From: Verpa conica
Taxonomy: Eukaryota; Ascomycota; Pezizomycetes; Pezizales; Morchellaceae
DNA: 64,000 bases
Assembly: GCA_033030425.1 (NCBI GenBank)
Contig: JAUFSD010000005.1
Coordinates: forward strand, 1,229,001-1,293,000
Reading direction: 5' to 3'
The translations under genes were made by a program, and so were the position numbers. The notes under the pieces are model-generated. The model had not been told where the DNA came from and did not search any database. It worked only from the letters and a program-made list of their open reading frames with translations. Positions 46,332 through 59,300 of the stretch are shown here, piece after piece; position 1 is the stretch's first letter; every line of letters begins with the position of its first letter.

Positions 46332-47416
46332 GTCATGGGGGTTACTTCTTCCTGGAACACGTACCGGTAGTCTGTTTAGGAGCTATGTATTCGGGAATAG
46401 ATTTGTGTTTGTACCGATATTATATAGCATATTTTATCAATGGAACATCCTAGACTACTTCTTCAGTCCTAGGATATTACTGGGTGAAAAGGGATTAACT
46501 CTGGGTGCTCTCTTGCTGTGTTGAATACTCTTTAGCCCTCATGCCAATTAGCCATATCTGTGTCTCTAAGTCTCACTAGTAGAGCTTCTGCATAGTCATT
46601 TCTGTAAGTTCTGTAGTCGACCTTCCTCTTCTCGTTTTATATTTAGTTCCTTTAGTTATAACGTGATTATGCATGTATGCCTTTCAGCCCAATGCAACTT
46701 TGCATGCATCCTTAGCTTGGTGCACCTAAGAATTCCAGCACGTAAGATATCAAATAAATAGTTGCACGTGGTGGCCAATAGAGTAGGGAGGACTGGTTTC
46801 TGCACTACACTCCCGAGTGATTTGGCTTAGACTTTGTAATACTATATGTATAGATTATTTCGCTTACTGGGCATTGCTTTAAAGTGTAGTGGCGTAATAG
46901 AATGCAAAAGATGTTTATATCCCATCAGACCCACACCCACTTCATGACTAATCACTAAGACAAACGTGGGGAAGGTGGTGATGATGTCACCCGCGGCCAA
47001 GAATAGTAGGGAAGCCGTTCTGCGATAAACGCCCAGTGTTCCCCATAGTGCCCGCAACAAGCTCTACCTCGGATGCCTAACACCCTAAAGCGCCCGATCA
47101 CCATCTCCTCATCCCCTGAGCTCAGAACTATTCCCTCGAATCATGTCGCCCATCGCTAGCACGCCTGCCTGCTAAACAATCGGTCCCACGGATCAGCAAT
47201 ATATTGAGAGGTTATATAGTCAAACTATTGCTATACAAACAATTCAAAGAAGCTAGGGTTACGTGTGGCCATCAGCTGTCCTCACCTTCATCGCTCAGCA
47301 CATCATAAGCTCGTCAGCCGACAAAGACTACACATCAACTTCTAACATTCCTCACCCCCCTCTCTCACAGCACTACCGATACATCTACACCTCAGAAACA
47401 CCTCGAATCAGAAATC
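46332..47416. other. Intergenic DNA upstream of MAF1
   Basis: Holds the GFA gene 3' end and the MAF1 promoter. Mostly AT-rich at 46340-46880, then more mixed. No gene recognised; the short minus-strand frame at 46842-47060 has no support. Confidence 0.5.
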
Positions 47417-48471
47417 ATGAAGGTGAGTTCCAAGTTTCGATAACCCGGTTGCGCATCAGCGATCACTTCTTGTGCTTCTGCATCGTTGCGACGTCCCCTC
47501 AAAGTGTGCCCCTGAATCTGACACCTGCATCAAACCCCCCATAGTTCCTCCCACTCCGCGAGTTGGACGTAATAAACCGCGCCCTCGTCTTCGACACACC
47601 TGATTGTCGAGTCGTTGGCGGTTGTGACATTTACACCACCAAGGTCGCTATGCCCAGCTCATGAACGAAGCTTGTCTTCAACTTGATCAAGCTAACATTT
47701 GCTCACACTCTCCCGGCACCCAACAATCAGGCCGCTGGTGCTGATAAGAAATTGTATAAAAACATTTCCAACACAATCACCAACCGCTATGAAGCGGATT
47801 TGCGACTATCCGAATCTCTCTCTCCTCCCAAGTCCTCAAGTAGTCCCTCTTTGGGTAGTAAGAATCAATCAAAGGCTGTCTATCAGACTCTTCATTCACC
47901 CTTTGGACCCCTCGACCAGATCTCAGCTAGGCGTACGTTCGCTTACCTTATTGCAACACTCAATGCTTCTCACTCGGACTATGATTTCTCGACCGTCCTG
48001 AAGCCTTCGGATTTTCGCCGGGAGCGTCATCTCCGGACTGTCATGAACAACTTCAACACGACCCTCTTTAACCTCGGTGTTAACTTATCAAAGTCACTAC
48101 CTAGAATGTGGGACACAATCGATAAGGAGATGGACCTGCTAAACTGCAACATCTACACCTACTCACCCGACGATGTCTCGGACGACCCGTACGGCGAAGA
48201 GGGTCTCATCTGGTCGACAAACTTATTCTTCTTCAATAAACACAAAAAGAGAGTTTGTTATCTTTACTTGAGAGGCCTTAGTACCCTGTCTCACTCACCG
48301 CTTGAGGTTAACCGTGTTGGTGGGTGGGGAGCTGAGACTGGGGGTATGGGCTCTCACGAAGGATGGGATGACAGTGATGATGATGCGTTTGATGATGATT
48401 TCGTAGAAAGCTCAAGTATTTGGGGAGATGATAGCTACGATGATGAATTTTTGGAAACTATGGAAGTCTAG
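47417..48471 (+). CDS. maf1: MAF1, repressor of RNA polymerase III
   Basis: Predicted 281 aa from exons 47417-47422 (only ATG AAG), 47545-47643 and 47731-48471. The joined N-terminus [16 protein letters not shown], then [11 protein letters not shown], then DKKLYKNI is the MAF1 A-box. [24 protein letters not shown]-like DYDFSTVL, and [11 protein letters not shown] follow. The C-terminal half has the B/C boxes: [37 protein letters not shown] and CYLYLRGLS. It ends in a highly acidic tail. MAF1 binds Pol III under stress and TORC1 inhibition and shuts down tRNA and 5S transcription. The segment between RTVMN and MWDTIDKE is short, so this protein is smaller than many relatives. A two-codon first exon followed by an intron is also typical for fungal MAF1. 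Confidence 0.95.
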
Positions 48472-49175
48472 GAGGGCAGCGCGGAGTAAACATTCTAGGA
48501 GCTTCAACATTTTCCAATCCCTCAACAAACAAGAGGGATGTATTTGAGTTTTTTACTTTTATGTTTTTGTTCTTTATGTTTGTCAGTCCTGTTTCATATG
48601 CATAGTTTATTCCCTTTGTCAAGGCTATGGCAGGGCTATGGGCCGTTGTTTGAGGAAGGTTTGGGTTTGGGTTTGGAGTTTTCAATGCTCCGGTGAGAGC
48701 GGGCGTTGAAATTTGGTCTTTGGGAGGGGGCGTTGTCGCTTTTTTTGTTTTTTTGCACTTTGCTTTTTGTGTCCTCTGCAGAACTGAATGCCGCTTGTAT
48801 GAGTGCGCTGGGAGATTGCAATGAGGGGTCGGGCTAGGGTGTTTGCATGGCCTCATCAGTGATAATAATAATTAAGCGGCTTTTTTATTTATTTCATTTG
48901 CGAGGTGCGGTATAGCTGTGAATTTGATTGTGGGGGAGGCTGCCTGAAATGCTGACGATCCAGGTGGGCAAGGGCGGGTAAGGACATTACATACATGTTT
49001 TAATCAGAGAGAAAAAGACAGGACTAACTAATCTGCTCCCCCCGGTTGCTATTCCTTGGATGGCTACTCTGCCAAGCCAACTGACGTAGTTTGCACTCTA
49101 AGGGTTATCATGAAACCCAAACGTCAATACCTCACCCAACACCATATAGTAAAATATTACATTAAAATTAAAAAA
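48472..49175. other. Intergenic DNA after MAF1
   Basis: T-rich 3' region of MAF1 followed by a G-rich stretch (48650-48730) and the promoter of the thioredoxin-like gene. A minus-strand frame of 132 codons over 48458-48856 is low-complexity and overlaps the MAF1 end; I regard it as chance. Confidence 0.5.
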
Positions 49176-49808
49176 ATGTATAAACAAATCCCCCGTCTCA
49201 TCACCCCACTCACCAAAATCTCCCACTACACCACCTCTACCTCAACCTTCAAAAGCCGGATTTACGACTCGTAAGCCCTCCCCTCTCTCATCCACAACTC
49301 TCATCCACAACTCTCACCCCACTCACTCACTCACTCACACACTCACACACATTAGTATTCGCAATGAAGGAGACTTCCACACAACTCTCCGCCTCACGAC
49401 CACATCCGGACTTCCATTGATAACACTATGGACCACATCCTACTGTCCTAGCTGTCGCGTCGTGAAGCCGCTATTGGAGGACGTTGTTGAGCAGAGTGGC
49501 GGGGTAGGCTTCGCAGAGGTAGAACTAGACGCGCCGGGGATGGGCGAGTTGGGGTATAGGTATTCGGTATGTGGATTTTTATTATTATATAGGTTTTTTC
49601 TTAGAGGAGAGGGGCTGATGAGGTGTAGGTTACGGCGTTACCGTCGGTGTTGGTGTTTGTGAGGGGTGAGGTGGAGGAGAGGTTGGTTGATGCGAGGGTT
49701 ATGAGGGATAGAGCGAGGTTGGAGACGTGGGTTGGGGGAGTGGCGGAGGGGGGTGGTGGTGGTGCGGGTGGTGGTGGGAAGTGGTTTGGAGGGCTTTTTG
49801 GGGGGTGA
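49176..49808 (+). CDS. Thioredoxin-like protein, probably mitochondrial
   Basis: Predicted 161 aa from exons 49176-49270, 49356-49566 and 49629-49808. The first 30 residues are rich in Arg/Lys/Ser/Thr and lack acids (MYKQIPRLITPLTKISHYTT), as in mitochondrial presequences. A thioredoxin fold follows: LITLWTTSYCPSCRVVKPLLEDV carries a CPSC redox site instead of CGPC. A FAEVELD strand comes next, and TALPSVLVFVRG supplies the cis-Pro loop. The C-terminus is a Gly-rich tail ending WFGGLFGG. A similar layout is seen in fungal mitochondrial thioredoxin-domain proteins of unknown partner. The first intron contains CACTCA-type simple repeats. Expected role is thiol-disulfide exchange. Confidence 0.88.
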
Positions 49809-50829
49809 GTGGTGGTGAGATTGGTGTAGTACCGTAACTTTAGAGCCTTTAGGGCTTCTATGTATTTATGATTGATTCATCTATTTGTTGTGTAGGTTCC
49901 TCTTGCGAGTGATGGGCTGTGAGTTGGGTAGTGGTAGATATATTACATAGTCTTGGGGGTTTTGAGATGTTTTTGTCACCTGGGTTGTGGTTAGACTTTA
50001 CTTCTTTGTTGTCTATCTGTGGGCTTTTGTTGTAGTGTAGACGTACTGCTGGAATAGGTTGCATTAATATGTTATATCTACTCAGGCGTTTAGTAAAAGG
50101 TCGAAGCCTTGCTAAATATAACTAAAAATGTTCAGGATAAGATAATCAAGACCAAATATAACTTCATTATACAAATCCTAAAGCTACTACTTGGCCCCAG
50201 TTGTCATTAATGTCGCTTGGACATCTTTATAATCAATTGTGATTGTTCTTGCCTATATAAGCTTTGCTGCTCGTTGCCACAAAGATTTCGACTTTTACTA
50301 AACGCCTGAGTAGACATCCGGCTTTAGTAGATAGTGTCGGGTAGAGTAATGCATCCCTGGTAACATATACACTGGCCTGAACTAATGGATGGCCCTGAGT
50401 GGAATAGGCATCTAATGATAGGTACTACAGTGTTAAACGTCTAAGAATGACCTCCTAGTGATATATCTATCCACGAGAAACCCAAGTTATAAACAATCAT
50501 ATACTATCACTCGTGTCAATCCACCCCTAAACACACCAATTGTCATCACATTTGCAAAGAGATATATCAATATATCCCCACTGCCACCTTACCCCCCCTT
50601 CCCCGAGATTCGCATCTCATCGGTTATCGTTATCGCAGTTTCATGTTTTGTTTCCCTGTTACCTCGGTTACGGATTCTGCATGTGTCGCCGAACCAACAC
50701 ATTCTTTTTTTTCCCTTTCTTTCCCTCCCCCTTTGCCTAGACATACACCAAAGTCCAACATCAGGACTTTCCCCCCCCCCCAAGCGTCACCAAATAGTAA
50801 ACCTCCACGGAAAAGATATTTTAAAAAAA
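49809..50829. other. Intergenic DNA between thioredoxin-like and HAD genes
   Basis: AT-rich at 50060-50460, then C/T-rich from 50570 to 50780, which forms the probable leader of the HAD gene. No gene recognised. Confidence 0.55.
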
Positions 50830-51715
50830 ATGTCTCCAAGAATTCCCGTCAAAGCCATCATATTCGACGTAGGCGGAGTCTGTGTACGTCTCTCTCCTCC
50901 CCCTAGTAATAATAGAAGGGGGGAACCCCCATAATAAAAAAAATAAGCATTATCTTATTTTTTAAAAAAAGCACTTCCTAACCAAACGCATACAATAGGT
51001 CCTCTCACCCATGCTCGCTATCCGCGACTACGAGAAACGACTCGGACTTCCCAGCGGATACATCAACCACGCGATCGTAGCGACCTCGCCCTCCGGAGCA
51101 TGGCACAAGCTCGAGCGCGGCGAGATAGCGCTAGACAACAACTTTTTCCTACACTTCACGGGGGACCTAACCAACCCGTCGATCTGGAAAGCATTCCACA
51201 GCAAACGAGGGCTAACGAAATCAACACCACCGTTACCACAGATCGATGGAGAGTATCTGTTCTGGGAGATGATGAAGACATCGCGTACTTTCGACCCTTA
51301 CATCGTCACGGCGATCCAGAGGCTCCGCGAGACGGGAAAGTACCGGATCGCCGCGCTGACAAACGACTATCAGTTCCCCAAGGACCATCCGTACTCGGAC
51401 AGCACCGAGCTCAGGTCGCTGTTTGACGTGTTTGTGTCCTCGAGCGAGAGCGGGATGCGGAAGCCGGAAAGGGGCATCTATGAGCTTGTGCTCAAGAAGA
51501 TTGGAGTGGAGAGGCCGGCGGATGCGGTGTTTCTGGATGATATTGGGTTGAACCTCAAGGCGGCGAGGAACGTGGGGTTGAGGACTATCAAGGTGGAGTT
51601 GGAGGAGACTTGGCGTGCTGTGAGGGAGTTGGAGGATATGACGGGGGAGAGACTACTACCACCGGGTGATCCACCGATTATTGCGGCTTTAGGACAGGAT
51701 AGAGCGAGGTTATAG
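50830..51715 (+). CDS. HAD-superfamily hydrolase, epoxide-hydrolase-N / ACAD10-like
   Basis: Predicted 256 aa from exons 50830-50883 and 50999-51715, joined in phase 0. Motif I is AIIFDVGGVC, keeping the nucleophile Asp but with Gly where the second Asp of DxD usually stands. Motif II is AALTND. Motif III Lys lies in SESGMRKPERGIYELVL. Motif IV is VFLDDIGLNLKAARNVGL. This order and the long helical cap (residues about 25-110) fit HAD subclass IA phosphatases related to the N-domain of soluble epoxide hydrolase and of ACAD10. Substrate unknown; a small organic phosphate is likely. The intron splits motif I directly after GGVC. Codon use is GC-rich, unlike the surrounding spacer. Confidence 0.9.
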
Positions 51716-54119
51716 GAAAGTTATCGTGCATGTTAGATGGTGTGTGTGTGTGTGCATATTGTGTTGTATTAGCATAGAGCGGTCCTGTTTTTTGTTTTTT
51801 CCCTCCTCCTCCCCCCTTTTGTAGTAATACTTGTCATTACTAGTTGAGAAAGTAACCTTAAACGTTTGACGAATTGATGGATTATTTAACGCGTAACCCC
51901 CTCATAACGCATCCGGAGGAATCACACCTTTCAAATATCACGTTCCCATCACGCTATCCAACCTGCATATATCCAACTACTTACTATTACATGAACCTTC
52001 TCCCCCTCAAATTCTATTCTGGTCCAACTTCATAAAGCAAGGGCACGCCCCAACCTAAAATTGAAAACACCAACAATCCCCCCTATCAACGTTACTTTAG
52101 CATAACATTCAAAAACGTGTAAAACGTGTACTTACTGACATAGGCGGAGATTTGACCGTTTTGTAAGTGTGGAGAGATAGAGATAGATAATCTTTTTTTT
52201 TGATATCAATACATGTAGATCCCCTACTCCACAACAAATATTCAATAAAGTTTGCAAACATCGATGATCTCCCCCTCAAGAACGCATAATAAACCTCCTT
52301 TTTTAAAATAAATAAAAAAATCAATAAAAAAAAAAAACCACGTTTCCAACTCCCCCCCCCCTCGTCTCCAGACTTTCAAATACCCACTCTTCCAAAAGAA
52401 AAAAAGGGGGGGGGGAGAGGGTTAGTAGACAAAAAAAAAGCACCATGGTACGGTACCTGCATACAGCACCGGCACCAGTGTCCAAACTCCCCGACAATCA
52501 CAATAGGGGTGGTAGGGGGGGGGGTATAGTATAGTAGAGAATATGTGTAGCGTACATACGGATCTTAACATCCCCCCCCCCTGAGCGGTGAGAACTACAT
52601 GCTAGATCCACTTGACATCCCCCCCCCTCCATCGCTCACTCGCTAAACACCCTTGCTCTCAATCGCAATCACCATGCATAATCCTGAAACAAGTTCTAAA
52701 AAAGAAGGAAAAAAGAGAAGAAAGGAAAGAAAGGGAAGAAAAAAAAAAAAGTAACAACTCAACCCTGGGTTCGGATCTCGGATCTTTCCATCCAGGGATA
52801 CCCTATACTATATACGTCAATCAGGTACAAGTACGTTCCACCCCTCCCCCCCACCTCCTTACTATACCGTCTACGTACGTAAAAAAAAGGTACATACCTC
52901 CTGTCACTCTGCATTTGTACAAATTTTTTTTTTAATCTGCACACTTTAAAAATTATCCCATCACAGTAGTACGTAGCTAGATGCTTGGAGGTAAAAAATA
53001 AACCACGTCAACGCCCGGCTATGCAGGTACGAACGGTGAACCCCTCCTCCTAATGCTAGAAAACAGATATGCACTCAAGGCTTTCGGTACATTCCCTCAT
53101 TGAAACATTTTATCTCTGCGCGCCTTTGTCGCAGTCTCGGCTTCAATATCCACCGAGACATAGACTACGCCGGGTAGGGGTTACTATTCGGAGTCGCACC
53201 CGCCTGTCTATATGTTACAAGGCTCTCATGCAATAGTTGGGGAGGTCATATGCTTGCAACAGAACTTGTCGCGATATGTAGGTTTAGTATAGAAAGTAAA
53301 CCCCAGTCTTGTGTATCATAAGTATCTTCATTATCAATGTACATGTCCATCATTACATACTATCATATGTCGTCGCCTCCAACATGTAGGCATAATGTTA
53401 CAAAGGAAAAAATAAAATAAGTACTGCAACCAAAATATCCGTCACCTGATAAAACACAGGAATGCTCAGAAAGCTCGCTGAAACAGTGTACAAGGATGCC
53501 AAACAGACAAAAACACAACGCACATGCAGGCAAGAAGTAAGAAAAAGCAACATCATTAGGGTCGGTCCGTATCTTTCCCCTCCCCAATCGATCGATAACG
53601 TGCATGCGCCTCTTCTCTTCCAGCCTCTTGTGCCGCCGGTAATGTCCTCGGCATCCAATCACCAACCACTGCCGAAACGAAACGCCTAACCTCTCTTCCA
53701 ATAGGAGGCGGCTTTCAACCTTCTCGGCGCACCCTATTCTGTACGCTATTATGCTGTACCTCGAGTAGCTTTTCCACAAAAGCGAATAAAACTCCTCGGA
53801 TGCGAATAACATGCTTGTGGGCCTTCCCACAACGCAAAAACACCAAATAAAAAGAAAGTTGATAAGAAACCCGTAACCCATAGAACCAAACTAACCCAAT
53901 ATTATGAAAAGTTGCCCAAAATTTATGAAATAAGAAAGATATGCAAAGCTGTTAGAAAAAATGTACCAAAAATAAAATATTTAGCGAAAGAATAATCGAA
54001 CCAGAGGGACGCTAAATCAAAGGAAAGCCGCCCAAAAATGAAACCCCAAAATGCAATAGTGAAAACAATGCTAGACACAAAAGTATCACAATATTGTACA
54101 AAAGAGTAGAGTACCCGAG
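51716..54119. other. Convergent spacer rich in homopolymer runs
   Basis: A GT microsatellite lies at 51738-51752, shortly after the HAD stop. Between 52190 and 52935 many runs of eight or more A, T, C or G alternate. A 172-codon minus-strand frame at 53363-53881 is hydrophobic and cysteine-rich without domain or splice support, and probably lies in the 3' end of the next gene. No gene accepted. Confidence 0.55.
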
Positions 54120-56339
54120 TTACGTGTGTTGAATGTCGGAGTGAGCTGTTTCGAGGTTCGTTTTCCGTCGGTCAGCAAGTGATGACTTGTGAGTCAGCTG
54201 GCTTAAACTCAGAGTTCTTTGCGGAGAGGGGAATGCTGATAATGTTTCTCGGAAGGCTCTGTCGCTGTCACTGTCGTCGAGCATATTTTCCTTCTCCTCT
54301 GCTGGGGTCTCCCATATCTCATTATCATCAGCGTCAACGCCAATGAACAAACTCTCGTCATCGTTCTCATAATCACTCTCATCAATTACTACCTCACTAT
54401 CAAAGCCAGTAAATAAATGTCCCGGAATGGCATGGTAGTTTGTAGGACTTGTTCGTGGAGGAGTGAGATCTGGTGTTGGAACCTCGCTGCTTGTTTTCCG
54501 CCGAACGCTGTTGAAATCTGGCCTTAATCTATTGGAGGAGTGAATGGTATCTGTTGGACTTGATGATAGTAATTGCCGGTGAAGAACCATTGCCATCTGC
54601 TCTTGCAGGTTTGCGATTTGGGCTTCAGCCTTTCTCCGCGCGCGCTGCTCCCGCTTAACCAATGCCACAAGTCCTTTATATTGCGCAAGACTAACAGTCG
54701 GAGTTGTTGGTGAGGCAGACCGATCAGTGCTATTTGGCGCTCTGATTGTTGATGAAGTATCCCGCTTGCTTCTGGTATCCCCTCTATTCCCCTCCAATGC
54801 TTGTAGTGTCTCCTCTCGCCTTTGCGCTGCATGCGGCGAATATCCTTGCACCTTCGAGATACCTTGATCAGGTCGCGGAGGTGCACCTAAATTTCTTGGG
54901 GTACTGGGGAATTCTGAACTATCAACCTTATCTGACGATCCAGCAGAAGAAATTGAGTAGGTACGTTGCATAAAATTAGGGACACCAAGTGTGTTTGGGT
55001 CCGGTAAGTTCTCATGAGCTGTAGTAGTCGAGAAGTTTCGCCGGGCAAAAGGCCGGGAACTCGTTTGTGTGATAAACTCTTTTAGAGCCTCTACCTCCTT
55101 TTCTAATTCCTTTACTCTAGTCTCTAGACTAACAGCTTCGGTGATTTTCATGCTGCTATAACCATTGAGCATCCCTGCGAAACTCAAAGGGCGCGATTGA
55201 TCTGGATGCTGACTTGCTGGGCGCGAGGAATCCTTTTGGCATGTATCGGCGTTAGAAACACCGCTTGTGTCGCGCTTGTGCCGTGGCCCATCACTCCAAT
55301 TCCTATTCAGGCTTGCAGGCCTAGGGAAAAGGCCACCGCCGGGTGTTCCGGGCGTACCATCTGGGTTGATAAAGCCCTCCTCCACGCCTTTAGGTATCAC
55401 AGATTGGCTGCTAGAAGGCCTCGGTGAAAGAGTAGACCAAACAGATGTTCGAGGTCGTTCCGGGTCGCGGGACATGGTTGGATCAAACACAACACTTGCC
55501 ACCGTTGCGCGCCGGGGTCGTCGTACGTCTACCGGTGGTTGCTTGGTGAGAACTTGCCGGTTATGGTTACGAGCAGTAAAGGCAAACTTGAATCCAGAAG
55601 ACTTTTGTTGGGGTGCGGGACGAACTGTAGAAGGTGCTGATGACAATCTAGAACCAGCAGCAGATCGATCAATAAAATCAGGATCCATGAGTGGTTCCTA
55701 TTGAAGAACATTAGTACTACACCAAACAACCTACGACTACTCATAGTCACTTACTATAAAAGGCTCTCGTTCATCATTTGATTCATATCGTTCATCCACA
55801 GGCTCTACGTATGCCCTCCGTAGGTTCGTATTACTCCTTCGCCTTAGAAGGCTTAATGCCATTTTTAACTTTGCCCCCTTCGTTTTACTCCTCGATGATG
55901 GCGCTGTAGGTTTCCTATCATCAATACTGCTCTCCGGTTCATTTTGTGTCTGCCTTGAAGGCGACATATCCCTTAAATCCATTCCAACTGTAATTGAACC
56001 TTCCCCGAGATCCTCCTCCTCATCCACCACAGATGATCCTCGCCTAGTAATGCCCTGCACAGCTCTACTAGGTCCAATCTCAAATACAGCTGGAAATTTG
56101 TGACGATGCGATATGGTGGGCTCGGTGTCGGCTCTACTCGGTGGGGTCAATGTAGTTGGCGAAACGTTTTCTTCAGTGTAAGGCAACGGATTGCTAATTG
56201 TAAGCTCGTTTCGTCGTATGCTCCCGGAAGAATGCAGCGAGCTTTTATTGTTGTTTCCTTTGAAAAAGTTGAAAGTTGAAGTTCTGAAAGACGATATTCG
56301 GCGATGACCCGCCGGAGCCGCGGAACTCGTTGGTACCAT
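54120..56339 (-). CDS. Ser/Pro-rich protein with two short coiled coils
   Basis: Predicted 720 aa from exons 56339-55755 and 55697-54120, phase 0. The start is the first in-frame ATG (MVPTSSAAPAGHRRISSF), because the upstream open frame has no ATG. Most of the protein is polar and probably disordered, with many Ser/Arg/Thr phospho-type sites. Two coiled-coil segments are visible: LETRVKELEKEVEALKEF (about residue 390) and LVALVKREQRARRKAEAQIA followed by NLQEQM (about residue 545). An acidic stretch (about residues 625-665) precedes a TLSLSQLTHKSSLADRRK tail. I recognise it as a kind of protein found across filamentous ascomycetes but know no function for it. No signal peptide or membrane helix. 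Confidence 0.85.
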
Positions 56340-59300
56340 CTCTTGCTTCCCCAGAAACCCCACTATGTACTGCAGCTTGGTGATCGATAGCGACAACGGG
56401 GATAACGAAACAAATTAAAGAAGCTATAAAAAAAGAAAGCAGTCGTTGAATCTATTTCATAAACGTTTTTCTTTTCTCGTTTTCGTGTTCTTCGTCTCTT
56501 TTTGTCACCTATTTCCCTTCCACTGTATTGCTAAAAGGATGCAGCCTGGCCTCCCAATAGTTGTCGTTTGTTCGTTCCTTTCCTTCCCTCTTCCACGCTG
56601 GCAGGTTCCAAAAAAAATAAAAGAACAGCTCCCCTTGTCACCTTGTCACTCCGTTCGGGATCGTCCTGGAACAAAGCAACATGCAGGAGACAATGTGTCG
56701 ATTGATGAACTCTTATGGAGGATCTTGAGGGAGGGGCCTGCCGAACCGCCGTGTTTAAACGGGGATGAAGGTGGGAGCAGAAGAGAGCACACGGACAGGG
56801 AAAGCAAGGGACAGAGAGCTGGTCAACAAGTACAAACGGGGCCTTTTGCTTTTGCTTCCCTTTAGGGCTTTCTGTAAGGCCCTTTGGAGGCTGGGACTCT
56901 GGTTGGCCGTGCGTATGTCCGCACAACGCTGATGTACGTATACTGTATATGTACTAGGTACCGGCAGCCTTCTTGTTCTATGTCTGAGCGAGAGCTGTCA
57001 GACTAGAGGACGGAAAAAAATAAACGAGCGATCGGAGAAAGATACTGGATCCAGGTCTACACGAATAGGATACGCGTGATCCGACACCGCGGTGAATGGC
57101 ACGAAACGAGGAGTAGGACACTAACTAGTAGCAGCCGCCGAATGAGGAAGACTCCAGCATATCGTTCCTCCAGGCAGGCCGTGAGCAGAGAAAATGTGAT
57201 GACGGGACGGAAAGCGCCTCTCTCTTTGGGGTTCGGACGAGAAGCAACCGGGCAAGCCTTCCTGCCAGTTGATGCTCTTGTTCCTTAAGCAATAAACAAC
57301 GTTTGCCAGGTACCAAATGAGGGGGGAAACGATTCCCCAATTACACTTGGAAGGCAAGGGCGTAACATACAGTGAATAACAGGGGAAACTTGGACGGTTT
57401 TAAGAAGTACAAGTGACAGCGGATGACTCGCATCGGCCGTCCACCGCATCTCCCAATATAACCTCCCGGACAAGGTACTTGCTACGAGGAAAACAATTCG
57501 CAACTCGTAGTCCACAGTCCGCAGTCCGCAGTCCATAGTCCGCCGTGAGTATTCCAGGACTGCCTACCAGCCAGCGAGTGCCAAGCACAGAAGACTTACA
57601 GTGCATCTGCCCAGCCAACGAACATGCTGTGCAACAAAGCTTGGGGCCTGCACCGTAGGTCTGGGGTCTCCGCTCAGTGGTCAAAGCGGGGCAGGGGAGG
57701 ATATGGAAGGCGTTAAGCTCATGCAGGTCAAGGAGACAGTTGGCATTCTGAGGAGCCAAACTCCAAACGTATGGAGTATCTCGCTAGGTGGCGAATAACA
57801 GGCAGATTAAAAATTGTGGATATCCTGTCTGCGGCTTGGTCTTCTCAAGAACTCGCAATTCACTGGTCAAGACACGTATGCGTGGCAGTATCGATGCTGT
57901 CAATCGCCGAGGGCGAGAGAAAAGTCTGCTGCAGCACCTGAGTGGAGGTGATTTTTGCTCAGAGTCTCACAGAAAGACCCGACTGTGTGCATTCTCTACG
58001 GTACCTACAGTAGGTATGCAAAGAACGCACATGTATGCACTTGTACGGCTCGGCCTAAGGACCCATTTACTCTAGGGTAGAGTAAATTCCCTCCCTTCAC
58101 ATGAGTTACCGTAAGCCACCCCACACACATACGCGACAGCTTGTACTCTACACGGCACTCCTCTCCTGGCCCGTTTGGGGGTCGATGTAGTTCTCCCGGG
58201 TTTCAATTTACCGAAGCCTTGGAGTGCTTATCCGTGTAAATATCATGGACACCGATTAATCTCGAACCGCTCCCTCCCGGAACCGCAGCCGCGAAGAACA
58301 CTGGAAGAGGGAAAGGAAGGGAGGGGAAACACCACGTCATTTTTTAAATGAAGCATTTAACCTAGCATACCCGGACTGAGCACAGAATCCAGCGATTAAG
58401 CTTGCCTTCTAGAAGGATTTGCTTATGCGTGCTTCGAGAATTTCTCCCGCTATTAGTCAACGAAACACCATTACATGTAGCATCTGTATCAAATACGGCC
58501 AGCCGTGTCAAACCTCACAGAGTTGGGCTACTCTATATACATGACGGGAGCGACAGTTTCGGAGATATGAATTTTCGAGAAAAGCCGTTCTTTCTGCAGC
58601 GAAGCTCTCTGCAAGCTTCCGCCAATAAATCCAGACATATCATGTGACAGCGCGGTTGGCGAGTCGAAACAACCGTGACAGAAACATATGTGACTTAGGG
58701 GAGTCTTACTAAGGCTGACCTGGCCCCAACAGGTAGTCGCCGACCCAGCTCCAAGGATGCCGCCCACCTCCGAAACATTAGGTGTTCTTAATCGAGAAGA
58801 TCGAATTTATCCAGGCGTGGAAACGGCATGCCGAACTCAAAGAAAATACTAGACTTTCAACAAGGTCTTTTTCTCTCTCTTTGGTCCATTATTATCACAG
58901 ACAAGTGCACGTTCCTAGAGGGCATCCAGGATTAACTAGGGCTCGAGCCTCTCTCCAGGACCCAAGCGATGCAGGTCCAACGCAAAGCCGATCCTGTTGG
59001 CCCCAAGTGACTTCATTCTTCGCTCAGGATATATCGGTACCGGTAGATTTCTACAGTATCAGACCCTCTATAGTGCCGGGAGGGTCCTCGTTTCAATTGG
59101 GGGTCTAAGTTATCAGGCTGAAGAGGAAACACTTGGATTAGTTTATCTGTCTTGCCGTGTTTAGTCCCGGGACGGAAATAGACCCGGGGCCCGCCTTGGC
59201 CCCTGTAAGCTCTCACGACCACAAAATAAAACAAAAACGAGTTGGAGTCGAATCTTGGGAAATAGGGGGGTTGGCGTGAATATACGTGCACGGTATGGGT

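Noticed and set aside
48458..48856. 132-codon minus-strand frame after MAF1
   Set aside because: Lys/Pro/Asn low complexity, overlaps the MAF1 3' end, no splice or domain evidence.
53363..53881. 172-codon minus-strand frame, hydrophobic and Cys-rich
   Set aside because: No domain, no intron pattern, unusual composition (many Cys, Phe, Ser); it lies in the likely 3' region of the gene ending at 54120.
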